From positions 1 through 64,000 of the forward strand of contig JAURMI010000002.1 in NCBI GenBank assembly GCA_030830785.1: a DNA stretch of 64,000 bases, read 5' to 3'. The notes under the pieces were generated by a model that ran no database searches, was not told the origin of the DNA, and saw only the letters and a list, made by a program, of their open reading frames with translations. The DNA comes from Crocinitomicaceae bacterium (lineage in GTDB: Bacteria; Bacteroidota; Bacteroidia; Flavobacteriales_D; Crocinitomicaceae). The translations under genes were made by a program, and so were the position numbers. Positions 1 through 9,228 of the stretch are shown piece by piece (position 1 is the stretch's first letter; each line of letters starts with the position of its first letter).

Positions 1-3000
1 GGCGATGTCTTTCATAGACCACCCATACATTGGCTTGCCTCCATTTTCTGCAGACCCCACAAAGTTTTTGTATTCTTTGTTGATGCGCAAACGGATCGTT
101 ACGTCTGTGGCGAGCAATTGTTGATCTTGTGCCAATAATGGATAGGTAATCCAGGTCATTGAACCATACAATTCTCTTTTTGCCGCTGAACTGTTACCCT
201 CTACTTCGAGGTATTTGTTGTAGGCAAAGTTATTGCCATACTCTGCATCGCTTGGTATGTAGGCCGGGAAGTTAAAGCCCGAACTAAAGCCATTGGTGCT
301 GGCTTGGTTGTAGCTAAACACATAAATTGGATGCATACCACCCATCAGCGGTGTGCCTACGTTGCTCACCAAACGGTCTGTAGGGTTCCAGATCATGTCT
401 GCACCGTTTTCACCACCCAAGAAAGAATTTTCTCCGAAGGCCATATAAAGACGGGCGCCACTCTCTAAATCTACAGCATAGCCCGGGAACCAACCCATGC
501 CAGTACCCGTACCGTCAGGATTTCCGTTTTTGTCTACACTTGGGCTTTGGCGCAGTGCGCCAGGTTGTGCATTGCCAACATTGAGCGTTTGATTACGGCC
601 CAATTCTACAACAGGACAGCGCGTCCAAAGATTGCGGTCATTGGTTAAGACGATATTCACGCTCGGCAAGAAGGAAATAGAAGCATTGAGCTTACTCGAT
701 CCAGAGAAGGTGCCGTAGTAGGCAAGTGGCATATAGTCTGCCTGATAACCCACCAAGCGGTGTGGTGCAATGATGCCATCTAAAATGCGTTCAAAGGCCT
801 GAGTTGGGTCTGCACCCACTTCATCTGGATAATTACATGGATTGAGATACGTTGGCCCATTAGGTAAGCATTCGTAGCCCGCATTGCCCACTGTTGTTTC
901 TGGAGCGTAATCACCAGAACGCACCCAGTTGGTTGGGAAGTAAGCGTCGTTGTCTTTAACGCCAGCTAACCAACGCTTTGATGAATCGGCAAACTCAATG
1001 CTTGCATCGATCATGGTAGTTGATTTAGAAGCCAAGTTCCCGACTCCTGTATATTTGTTTTGGTAAATCTGAACCGAAACTCCCCACTGAGGAATGATCT
1101 GCTCGTTGTCTGACTTAATGGTGCGCTCCGAGCTAACAGAATCCAAAATGGTCATGTCTTCTTTACTCACATAGCGATAAATAACCCAACTAGCCGTGTC
1201 GGCACTATTGCCAATATTTGGCGCAGTGTAGTTGCGGAATTTGCACTCAAAATAACCATTGGCCAAATTCAGTGGGTCTACAACTTTGATATTGATAGGG
1301 CCCGCACCATAGTCATAGGTAGGGTTGGCCATGTAGCCGTCTGCCAAAATGGTCTCTAGAGTATTTTTGGTGAACTCCAAGCTGCGGTTACCATTGCCAT
1401 AACCATCTAAACGCGTAATCTGTGGAGAAGAACCGTAAGAAATCAATTGTGCGGTGCCGCCTGCCTCAGGCATGGGGTTGTGCGGAATTGCAGAAACTGG
1501 AGAGATTGCCGTACCATCAAAGTTCAAACGACTTGAGATAAATGGTATTTTTTGTCCATCCAACTGCATAGGATCATTAGGGTCATATTCCTTAAATTGG
1601 TTGAAGGCATAGGCTACAGCCACATAGTAATATGTTTTGTGATTTACCAAAGCGCGTGCACCCTGTGCAAAGGCATCTTCTTTAATTGAGAAGGAATGTA
1701 GAATTCCGTTGTTTTCGCCATCTACCTTCTCTACTGGAACAGAGAAACCAAGCGCTTCATCAAATTCAAAATTGATTATGCGCGAAATATCATTTTTAAT
1801 ATCGCATTGTGCTACTAAGCGCGCTTTGTCTGGGTCTGCGATGTCCGCAATCGAAATATCTTGTGATTTCAATTGGAATATCTGATAACCTTCAAATCTA
1901 TACACCCTATCAACAGTAGGGTCTGTAATATTAATTTCATCAATTTCTGCATAAGCTTCTTGGTAGTTATTGGAAGAAATTGGGTTGTCAATCATAAGGA
2001 TCAATTCATTCTCCAATTCTTGAATAGTAAGACGCGGTGCATCTGGTGGAGAAAGTATTTTAAAACATGCATCAAACAAGGCCTGAGCTTTGGTATCAGC
2101 ACGCTTCATAGCCTCAACAGATGCCATAAGACCTCCGTCAGTGCTGCGGCCGTATACAATACCAACGGTAATGTTATTTATTGCTCCAGGACGGAGAATA
2201 AATGGCCCTGCAGACTGAACGAAGCGACGGTCACCAGAAGGGTTATTATATGTAGATTCGTCCCAACCATTAGGATAATCATTTGACATATCTTCTCCTT
2301 GTGTCGACCAATTTAAAGGATCCGAAGTGCCAGGGAACATGTAATCAGAGAGCACAGTAGTAACTCCATTTGAACCTTGATAACCTAAGCCACCGTAATA
2401 CATTTCTGAACCGTTAGCCCATTGACCTTCCATGAAGTTGTAATATTCAGCAGCTGGCCCTGGGTCATTGTAGGGGTAAGCTGAGGTGGAAGTATAATAA
2501 GTAAAACGACGCATACCAAAACGCTCGTTATCAATGATACCGTCTGAATATCCAATACCTATTCCTTTATATACAATACCATTGTTGGCAAGTGCATCAA
2601 CTACTGTTGGTACGACATTTGTTTGAGTGGCCTCGTCAAAATATGGGCCCGGGTTATCTAAGCCATCGGCATCTTGATAAGGGCCCTCGAAGAAGTCACA
2701 GCCAATTGATGGTGGATTTTCACCATACCCTAGCTTTCCTCCATCTGATTCATCTATCAAGTCTCCGTTATACATATACCCTAAACCACGAGACACATCA
2801 CAACCAGTGTAATCATCTGAGTAATTGCCAATATCGGCATCTAGATACTGAGAAAAGTACGTGTTGTAAAGTGTTTGGGTTCCACGGTTAATTAATTCGT
2901 AGTTGTAAAAAGTCATGCGGTTTACTTCATCATTAGTTGCAAATGAGAAAGCTTGTGCACGAATTTCCATTCCTATAGGATCACCGTTTGTTTCAGTGTG

Positions 3001-3819
3001 GATATTACCTTTATCATTGAATACCCACCAATGAGTTTCGTCACCAAAAAGAGAAATGCGACGGTCTATTCCACATTCGATGTCGTCTCGACCTAGAATG
3101 TCGTCGTACCAAGGGTGATCACCGTTGTCTGGATTGTAATTTCCATCTTGATCACGGTCATAGAAAGGAGCTAAGAAATAATCTTGCCCACGCGAAACAT
3201 CACCGTGTGCAGGCCAACCATAAATTCGATTAAGCTCGTCATTTGTTGGGGCTGTAATTTCATCACAACCTTCTGTGGCGATTCCAGCACCACATTCCCA
3301 CCAGATATTAAATTTAATAACTTCAGCTTTACGAATCGTGTAGAATTTATCGTAGGCAATACATTGATCTGGATCAATATTGGCTTCCCCAAAATCTCGG
3401 GTAGCGTCGTCACCTACTGGAAAAATTGGATTGTAAGTGCCTGTACCAGGTGTAACTGTAAGTGGTCCAGGCCAAAAGTCATTACCAGAACGATAGCGCA
3501 ACGCAGCTAGTTTTAGCTGACCGTTTACGTCAGTTCCACCCATCCAAAGGGCTCCTGCATAGATAGCAAAACGATTACTACCTTTCGGCACTTCGTAAGC
3601 AGCCGTTCCAGCAGCTCTGTTTTGGAACATACTGCCCCCCTGCTCAATGAGTGCTGCTACGTCATTAAATTTCATAGTCAATTTAGCAGTTGCAGGACTA
3701 CAATTGGCCTTTGGTTTGGCATGAGGTTTATAATCTTTATCATTTGGGCCTAAGTAAGCAAAAGCTTGAGAACAAGCTACTGTTAGACCAAAAAATACGG
3801 CAAGGAATTGCTTTTTCAT
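1..3819 (-). CDS. Large secreted protein of unknown function, partial (C-terminus beyond left edge)
   Basis: The frame is open from an ATG at 3819 to the window edge, giving 1273 residues without a stop. The first 21 residues form a signal peptide (MKKQ, hydrophobic core, AFA end). About residues 218-245 are rich in Asp, Asn and Gly (DRDQDGNYNP, NGDHPWYD), resembling calcium-binding repeats of secreted Bacteroidota proteins; about 585-720 looks like a fibronectin type III region (SPPDAPRL start). The gene starts 19 bp after the TonB-dependent receptor stop on the same strand, so the two are probably co-transcribed and the product may work with the receptor at the cell surface. Size and style suggest T9SS cargo, but the C-terminal sorting domain would lie outside the window. 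Function is unknown to me. Confidence 0.8.
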   Translation of the reverse strand, partial: MKKQFLAVFFGLTVACSQAFAYLGPNDKDYKPHAKPKANCSPATAKLTMKFNDVAALIEQGGSMFQNRAAGTAAYEVPKGSNRFAIYAGALWMGGTDVNGQLKLAALRYRSGNDFWPGPLTVTPGTGTYNPIFPVGDDATRDFGEANIDPDQCIAYDKFYTIRKAEVIKFNIWWECGAGIATEGCDEITAPTNDELNRIYGWPAHGDVSRGQDYFLAPFYDRDQDGNYNPDNGDHPWYDDILGRDDIECGIDRRISLFGDETHWWVFNDKGNIHTETNGDPIGMEIRAQAFSFATNDEVNRMTFYNYELINRGTQTLYNTYFSQYLDADIGNYSDDYTGCDVSRGLGYMYNGDLIDESDGGKLGYGENPPSIGCDFFEGPYQDADGLDNPGPYFDEATQTNVVPTVVDALANNGIVYKGIGIGYSDGIIDNERFGMRRFTYYTSTSAYPYNDPGPAAEYYNFMEGQWANGSEMYYGGLGYQGSNGVTTVLSDYMFPGTSDPLNWSTQGEDMSNDYPNGWDESTYNNPSGDRRFVQSAGPFILRPGAINNITVGIVYGRSTDGGLMASVEAMKRADTKAQALFDACFKILSPPDAPRLTIQELENELILMIDNPISSNNYQEAYAEIDEINITDPTVDRVYRFEGYQIFQLKSQDISIADIADPDKARLVAQCDIKNDISRIINFEFDEALGFSVPVEKVDGENNGILHSFSIKEDAFAQGARALVNHKTYYYVAVAYAFNQFKEYDPNDPMQLDGQKIPFISSRLNFDGTAISPVSAIPHNPMPEAGGTAQLISYGSSPQITRLDGYGNGNRSLEFTKNTLETILADGYMANPTYDYGAGPINIKVVDPLNLANGYFECKFRNYTAPNIGNSADTASWVIYRYVSKEDMTILDSVSSERTIKSDNEQIIPQWGVSVQIYQNKYTGVGNLASKSTTMIDASIEFADSSKRWLAGVKDNDAYFPTNWVRSGDYAPETTVGNAGYECLPNGPTYLNPCNYPDEVGADPTQAFERILDGIIAPHRLVGYQADYMPLAYYGTFSGSSKLNASISFLPSVNIVLTNDRNLWTRCPVVELGRNQTLNVGNAQPGALRQSPSVDKNGNPDGTGTGMGWFPGYAVDLESGARLYMAFGENSFLGGENGADMIWNPTDRLVSNVGTPLMGGMHPIYVFSYNQASTNGFSSGFNFPAYIPSDAEYGNNFAYNKYLEVEGNSSAAKRELYGSMTWITYPLLAQDQQLLATDVTIRLRINKEYKNFVGSAENGGKPMYGWSMKDIA

Positions 3820-3838
3820 AATTCTTACTTAAGGCTTC

Positions 3839-6800
3839 TTAAAAATCAAATTTGACACCCAAACGAATGGTTCTAGGTATACTAATATTAAAAGGGTTTT
3901 GTATTTTCATTGTGTAGTAATCACGGAATGATTGCTCATCAATTTGGTTTTGAATTGATGTTTGGCTCGATGCTGCCGCAAGATAGCCATCGTCATCCCA
4001 GTTTCCTGTGGCGCGATAAACATTCAAGACATTAAATTGATTAAATAGATTAGTAGCGCGGACATACACTTGTAAGAAGGCTGTTTTCTTCTTATTTTCT
4101 TTATTACCATATTCAATATCAATTGTTTTATCGGCCTGAATATCTAAACGATATTGCCAAGGTAATCTAGAACCATTGAGTGTTCCGTTAATACCTGCAT
4201 TTAAATTACCAATACCTTCATCAGTAATAAATGTTTGAGCAGAATATGGTGATCCTGAATTGATATTGGCAATCATGTTAAATCCTGTATTTTCTAGAAT
4301 TCGCATTTTTCCAATTACTGGGCCATTGTAATCTTGGCCATTACCATAACGATAATCAAAAGTTACATTGAAGGCATGACGTTGATCATAACTATATGGG
4401 AAAATAATGCGCAAGTTTGGTAAGCCTGCATTGATCAATGCTGACATTGATGTTGCGCTAGAACCTGTTCCGTCTGCAAACTGTAAGGTATAGTTTGCGG
4501 TCATACGAATGTTGCCTGTCTGACGCATATCATATGCAATTGTCAACCCTTTAACAGTACCAAAATCACGGTTACCAAAAGTTTTGTACGTTACAGGATA
4601 AGCTTCAAAAACGTTTATCAACTGTACATTATCGCGCTGCTCACGATAAAAGGCCGAGATTTTTACTGATGAAGTCCTTGTTACAACTTGTTGGAATCCA
4701 AGTTCATAATCAACCGTTTTCTCAGGAAGTAAATTTGCATTACTAATTACCGCATTACGAGATTGAATGAATTGATATTCGTAAGGGTTAAATCTGAAAC
4801 CAGAAGTTGGTCTTTTGGTAAGAATGTCGTAGTGTGCAAAGAATGAGGCCTCTTCAGAAATCGGGAAGGAGAATGCCACACGAGGCATAATATTTACTTG
4901 TGCTTTATAGTCTTCAAAGGCATCTGCAGTAGGTGTTTCTAAAGATGGGTCTTGCAACCAAGGTGCAATTCCAGCAGCACCTCTAACAACAGATGGATCT
5001 TGAATTGGAGCCCCAGTGGCATCATACCATTGTGAACCATTTCTAAAACCATTGATACTTGAAGGATTATTTACATCGTTAACATAAACAACATAGTCAT
5101 CACCCATACCTTGAGGTAAATTTACCCAGCTAAATTGGTTTGGATCAGAGGAGGCCAATGCGCGTGCTTCTTGAACTGTTTTTGCCGTATAAAACAAATA
5201 TGGATCTTTAAGCACTGGTTGGTTAGCATCAAAAACATCGACACGTACACCAACATTAAAGACGATATCTTTAAAAGCGAACTTATCCATGATATAACCG
5301 GCCATGTAAATTGGTTGGAAAGCACCTACAAATCGGCGGTAATTGCCATTTTCGTCAAATTCGTTGAAGTACTTATTGATATCTGTATTACCGCGTACTT
5401 TTTTACCCGTATGATCATAACCCCAATAAGATACAAAAGATTGACCACTATTAAGAAGCTCATCAGGAGAGAACATATCAAATTGAAATAAATCAGGGTC
5501 ATATTGGTCAATATCGACATAATCGCTACCTGCCGGATTATAACCCAATTTTTTACGAAGATTGTAATCGAAGAATGATTGCTGGTCGTTATTAAGCTGA
5601 CCTCCATATTCGCCTGTTCCATCTTGATATGCATTACCCGCATTGAGGCGGTTGTATGTGATTGCCTTGAATGAACCTGAATCTTTAATCGTGCCCGAAT
5701 TAAGGTCTAACTCACGGATGTGAAAATTGGCCAACTGACGAGCAATAGACCAAATAGCCACAGGGCCGTTATCTCCACTTGTCCAACCACGATCCACGCG
5801 TTGTTCATATTCAAAACCAAGTGAAATTGAGTGGTCCCCTAAAACTACAGAACCTGCACCTGTTACACGAAATTGATCATTTTCTGATTTTCCAAAACCA
5901 TTGGACGGTGCACCAATATTTGCCCAAATTCCATAAACACTACTTGGAAGGTCACCATTACGCAAAGCGTTACCTTGTTGAATTTGGAATAGGTTTTCGT
6001 AGCGTCCTATTGGGTTACTCTCATAAATATTATAGTATTGGGTGGTAATAGCAGCCAATGCAGAATTTGTCTCAGAAGGGGTAAAATCTACTTGAACATC
6101 ACGGAACCCATTGTGCACATACATTTGAGTAGCCGGATCAAATTCATAAGAAGGAACTCGCGTAGTCACGAACTTTCCTACATGTCCATAATTGAACAAA
6201 TTATACTTGTGGTTAGGGTCATAAGACTCTCCCATTGACTTGGAATAGTCTACCATGATATTATACAGTGCCGACTTTATTTTTGAACTAGACCCTTCAC
6301 GATCATTGTTGAAACGCTGTGTTAGCCTAGCATATACGCGGTAATCTAAACTCTTACTAACACCAAAGTTGGCAAAGTTGAGCAAGGAGCCGCCATAGCT
6401 GTAAGATGAACCTTGAAAATAGTTCAATGAGCCACCAAACTGAACGTTTACAGAAGGCCCGGTATTAACATCGATTTTTCCAGAAGCAGAAAATACATTG
6501 TTGCGAGCATTCATTCTCCAATCGGTTTTTTCAAAATCATCGGCTCTTAAGAATAATGCATTGTGGAAAGTACCAAAACCAGTTGATGTAGGGCGTAGTG
6601 GATTGGCAAGTAAATCTTCACGCACATCTTTTTTAATGCGGTATGACCCACCAGCTAAAGGGCGGGAGTCAAGTTGATCTGTATAATTAGCAGAAATTAA
6701 AAACCCTAATCTCGGACGCGTTTTATTACCCAATGAATCGCGTTGCATCCAAAGTGGACCAGAAAGCATCCCCTCTAATAGGTTGTAACCATATTTATCT

Positions 6801-7591
6801 AAACCCAATACTTTTCCGTCATACCCATTTGGATCGGCGCCATTTAAATATACACCTGAAGTCACAGCCTCAAAACTTCCAAAGTAAACAGAAGAAGGAC
6901 CCCTGGTTGTGATAGAAATAATACCACCGGTAACATCTCCATAGTTTGCCGGCACACCTCCTGTGATTACAGACACCTCTTCGAGGGCAGATTTTGGTAG
7001 ATTTGAAGAACCGCGAACTTTAATACCATCAATGTAGAAATAGGTAGCATCAGATCTTGTTCCACGAACTGAAATGGCACCAGAACCTTCACTGACATTA
7101 ACACCACCAACAGTTCCCGCTACAGCTGTGGCAGAACGCGCTGGCAAACGAGCAATGTCTTCACGTGTAACTACAGCCCCTGATGCACCACCGTCTTTAT
7201 CGATAAGTGGGACTTTATATCTAACGACTTTTACTTCTTTGGTTTCTTGTGTTTTACTCGTTAGCATGAGGTTATCCAAGAATGTAATGCGGTCTGGAGA
7301 AATCGAAACACCTTCCATAGTGAGTGTTTGATAACCTCCTTCGGCATTTCGGACTTCCACATCGTATGAACCAGGTTGAATACCATTTATTTGGAATTTT
7401 CCTTTTTCATCGGTCTGAGCACTACCTCTCATCGAACCAGCCTGTTTCAAAATAACCTTGCTGTACTCCAATGGAGCTTTCGTTGCCTCGTCTGTAACTG
7501 TACCACGAAGGGTACCAAGACCCGATTGTGAAAATGCATAAGTGCCTGCAAATAAAGCGCTTAAAAGCAATAATTTGAGTCTAACCAACAT
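3839..7591 (-). CDS. TonB-dependent receptor with carboxypeptidase-like regulatory domain
   Basis: This is a 1250-residue outer-membrane receptor. A signal peptide (residues 1-22, ending FSQ) is followed by a carboxypeptidase regulatory-like beta-sandwich (about 27-105), a plug domain (about 130-240, with SVRGTRSDATYFYIDG and a GGIISITTRG end) and a long beta-barrel ending in GVKFDF with a terminal aromatic residue. Such receptors take up large ligands using TonB energy; the substrate cannot be read from sequence. No SusD homologue is next to it; instead the next gene encodes a huge secreted protein, so it is not a classical polysaccharide-utilisation pair. The length, above the usual 700-1000 residues, fits the N-terminally extended class. 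A 140-bp gap to the divergent phosphopantetheinyl transferase must hold its promoter, but I found no convincing match there. Confidence 0.93.
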   Translation of the reverse strand: MLVRLKLLLLSALFAGTYAFSQSGLGTLRGTVTDEATKAPLEYSKVILKQAGSMRGSAQTDEKGKFQINGIQPGSYDVEVRNAEGGYQTLTMEGVSISPDRITFLDNLMLTSKTQETKEVKVVRYKVPLIDKDGGASGAVVTREDIARLPARSATAVAGTVGGVNVSEGSGAISVRGTRSDATYFYIDGIKVRGSSNLPKSALEEVSVITGGVPANYGDVTGGIISITTRGPSSVYFGSFEAVTSGVYLNGADPNGYDGKVLGLDKYGYNLLEGMLSGPLWMQRDSLGNKTRPRLGFLISANYTDQLDSRPLAGGSYRIKKDVREDLLANPLRPTSTGFGTFHNALFLRADDFEKTDWRMNARNNVFSASGKIDVNTGPSVNVQFGGSLNYFQGSSYSYGGSLLNFANFGVSKSLDYRVYARLTQRFNNDREGSSSKIKSALYNIMVDYSKSMGESYDPNHKYNLFNYGHVGKFVTTRVPSYEFDPATQMYVHNGFRDVQVDFTPSETNSALAAITTQYYNIYESNPIGRYENLFQIQQGNALRNGDLPSSVYGIWANIGAPSNGFGKSENDQFRVTGAGSVVLGDHSISLGFEYEQRVDRGWTSGDNGPVAIWSIARQLANFHIRELDLNSGTIKDSGSFKAITYNRLNAGNAYQDGTGEYGGQLNNDQQSFFDYNLRKKLGYNPAGSDYVDIDQYDPDLFQFDMFSPDELLNSGQSFVSYWGYDHTGKKVRGNTDINKYFNEFDENGNYRRFVGAFQPIYMAGYIMDKFAFKDIVFNVGVRVDVFDANQPVLKDPYLFYTAKTVQEARALASSDPNQFSWVNLPQGMGDDYVVYVNDVNNPSSINGFRNGSQWYDATGAPIQDPSVVRGAAGIAPWLQDPSLETPTADAFEDYKAQVNIMPRVAFSFPISEEASFFAHYDILTKRPTSGFRFNPYEYQFIQSRNAVISNANLLPEKTVDYELGFQQVVTRTSSVKISAFYREQRDNVQLINVFEAYPVTYKTFGNRDFGTVKGLTIAYDMRQTGNIRMTANYTLQFADGTGSSATSMSALINAGLPNLRIIFPYSYDQRHAFNVTFDYRYGNGQDYNGPVIGKMRILENTGFNMIANINSGSPYSAQTFITDEGIGNLNAGINGTLNGSRLPWQYRLDIQADKTIDIEYGNKENKKKTAFLQVYVRATNLFNQFNVLNVYRATGNWDDDGYLAAASSQTSIQNQIDEQSFRDYYTMKIQNPFNISIPRTIRLGVKFDF

Positions 7592-7731
7592 ATAACTGCG
7601 TATAAATTTTACTATTTCTCGATTTTATAAGAATGTAAATATAAAAAAATCCACATTCTTAACATAGATTTAACCAAAAAACTATTGAATGTTTGCGCAT
7701 CTTTGCAACTAAGTTAATTGTTCTTTAAAAA

Positions 7732-8340
7732 ATGTCAATCTACATTGATTTTGAGTTAGCCGATCTGCATTTTGCCCTTCAAGGTCAAAAAGAAATTAAT
7801 CACGAGGATGTCTTTTTATACGAAGAGGAAAGAGAGCAGCTGCAATTAATTGGTCATCCTAGGAGAAAATTAGAATTTATTGGCATTAGACATTTGCGAA
7901 ATTGCATGGGTTTGAATACCCCAATAAAATATGCACTTAGCGGTAAACCATTCATGGAACAATCAGATCAATTTATTTCTATAGCGCACTGCCCAGAATT
8001 TTACAGCTTGGCTAAATCAACCTTTGAAATTGGCATCGATATTGAACTACTCCAACGAGATACATCTCATTTAGTAGATAAATTCTCTACAGACGAAGAA
8101 CTAAAATTAAACCCAAAAATGTCTTTAAAGGAATGGGCCTTAGAATTGTGGTGTGCTAAAGAAGCTGTCTACAAACTTGCCAATATTCCGGGACTAAGTT
8201 TTAAAAATGACATTAGAATTAACCGCAGGGCGATTGTTAATGGCCAAATCAGGTTGTTTGGTTCAATAAGGAAAGTTAATCAAGATTTCGAAATTCGTGT
8301 AGCGAAAACAGATCAACTGCTTTTAGCTGTGGCCTTTTAA
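7732..8340 (+). CDS. 4'-phosphopantetheinyl transferase superfamily protein (Sfp type)
   Basis: The 202-residue product has the two signatures of the family: GIDIE at about residue 100, whose Asp and Glu bind magnesium, and WCAKEAVYK at about 140-148. Members move the phosphopantetheine arm from coenzyme A to a Ser of a carrier protein. The length and the split into two similar halves fit the Sfp/AcpT group rather than the short AcpS enzyme. No polyketide, peptide-synthetase or fatty-acid genes are adjacent, so its carrier could be the housekeeping ACP or something elsewhere. Its stop codon interleaves with that of nadC in the tetranucleotide TTAA at 8337-8340. Confidence 0.88.
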   Translation: MSIYIDFELADLHFALQGQKEINHEDVFLYEEEREQLQLIGHPRRKLEFIGIRHLRNCMGLNTPIKYALSGKPFMEQSDQFISIAHCPEFYSLAKSTFEIGIDIELLQRDTSHLVDKFSTDEELKLNPKMSLKEWALELWCAKEAVYKLANIPGLSFKNDIRINRRAIVNGQIRLFGSIRKVNQDFEIRVAKTDQLLLAVAF

Positions 8341-9173
8341 ATGTTTGCCTTAAGGCTCATATCCAAGGCAGCAACTGAATGGGTTAAAGCACCAACAGAA
8401 ATATATTGTACTCCCGTTTGTGCATATTTGTAAATAGTTTCTGAATTTATCCCTCCGCTCGCCTCAGTTTCGATTCCTTTATCAATCCGGCTTAAGGCTA
8501 GTTTGAGATCATTTGGACTGAAATTGTCAAACATAATTCTATTATAGGTTACAGGAAGTGCTAGTAATTCATCTAACTCCTCTAAAGACCGAATTTCAAT
8601 CTCTACTTTAATATTCAAGTCATTTTGTTGGATATATTGTTGGGTTTTCAAAAGTGCCTGTGCAACACCTCCTGCATAGTCAAGATGATTGTCTTTAAGC
8701 ATAATCATATCATATAGACCAAAACGATGATTGGCTCCTCCACCAATTTGAACTGCATACTTTTCTAAAAAACGCATGTTAGGCGTAGTTTTTCTTGTAT
8801 CCAAAAGCGTGCAATTTGTTCCTTTAATAAGCCCAACAAAATAAGCGGTCTGGGTGGCAATCCCACTCATCCGTTGCATGCAATTTAAAATTAATCGTTC
8901 AACAGCCAAAATAGACCGCGCTAGACCTTCAATGTTAAAAGCAATTTGACCATGTGTAACCTTATCACCATCTTTTAAAATAGGCGTGAATTTTAAAGAC
9001 GAATCATATATTTCACAGATTCTTTTTGCGACTTCCATACCGGCAAGAACGCCTTTGGCTTTAATAAGCAAACTCGCTTTGGACACTGCATTAGGATCCA
9101 CACAAGCTAGTGAAGAGTGATCTCCATCTTGAATGTCTTCCTTTAATGCAGCCTTTATAAAATCATCTAGCAT
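8337..9173 (-). CDS. nadC: Nicotinate-nucleotide pyrophosphorylase (carboxylating)
   Basis: The enzyme converts quinolinate and PRPP to nicotinate mononucleotide, CO2 and pyrophosphate in de novo NAD synthesis. The substrate-binding core is clear: DTRKTTPNMRFLEKYAV, then GGGANHRFGLYD and KDNH near the middle, and SGGIN near the C-terminus. I start at the ATG at 9173 (278 residues), giving the usual MLDDFIKAALKEDI onset; an upstream in-frame start at 9209 would add a poor extension and overlap uvrC. A TATCTTTG box lies 4 nt upstream of this ATG. The gene is divergent from uvrC with a 55-bp gap. Confidence 0.95.
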   Translation of the reverse strand: MLDDFIKAALKEDIQDGDHSSLACVDPNAVSKASLLIKAKGVLAGMEVAKRICEIYDSSLKFTPILKDGDKVTHGQIAFNIEGLARSILAVERLILNCMQRMSGIATQTAYFVGLIKGTNCTLLDTRKTTPNMRFLEKYAVQIGGGANHRFGLYDMIMLKDNHLDYAGGVAQALLKTQQYIQQNDLNIKVEIEIRSLEELDELLALPVTYNRIMFDNFSPNDLKLALSRIDKGIETEASGGINSETIYKYAQTGVQYISVGALTHSVAALDMSLKANI

Positions 9174-9177
9174 CAAA

Positions 9178-9185
9178 CAAAGATA
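9178..9185 (-). promoter_or_regulatory. -7 box (TATCTTTG) 4 nt before nadC start
   Basis: This is an exact match to the Bacteroidota -7 consensus TAnnTTTG, followed by TTTG and then the nadC ATG. A TTG lies 21 bp upstream as a possible weak -33 element. Transcription would begin at or next to the start codon. Confidence 0.6.
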
Positions 9186-9215
9186 AGAAGTGCCAAAGAT
9201 TCTGCACAATGTTTC

Positions 9216-9223
9216 TAATTTTG
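9216..9223 (+). promoter_or_regulatory. -7 box (TAATTTTG) 5 nt before uvrC start
   Basis: This exact TAnnTTTG match is followed by 5 nt and the preferred uvrC ATG at 9229. No clear -33 TTTG is seen at the usual distance. It supports the internal ATG over the upstream GTG at 9190. Confidence 0.5.
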
Positions 9224-9228
9224 GGTTA

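Noticed and set aside
1873..3510. Open frames on the plus strand opposite the large secreted gene (137, 99 and 108 codons)
   Set aside because: They lie antisense to a continuous frame with a clear signal peptide and domain pattern, and their translations are low-complexity with no start context.
5122..6238. Several open frames opposite or out of frame with the TonB-dependent receptor
   Set aside because: They are shadows of a conserved receptor frame; none has a family motif or promoter.
7592..7731. Promoter for the phosphopantetheinyl transferase or TonB receptor (CATCTTTG at 7698, TATATTTA in the minus direction)
   Set aside because: Both miss the TAnnTTTG consensus and have no -33 TTTG at the right distance.
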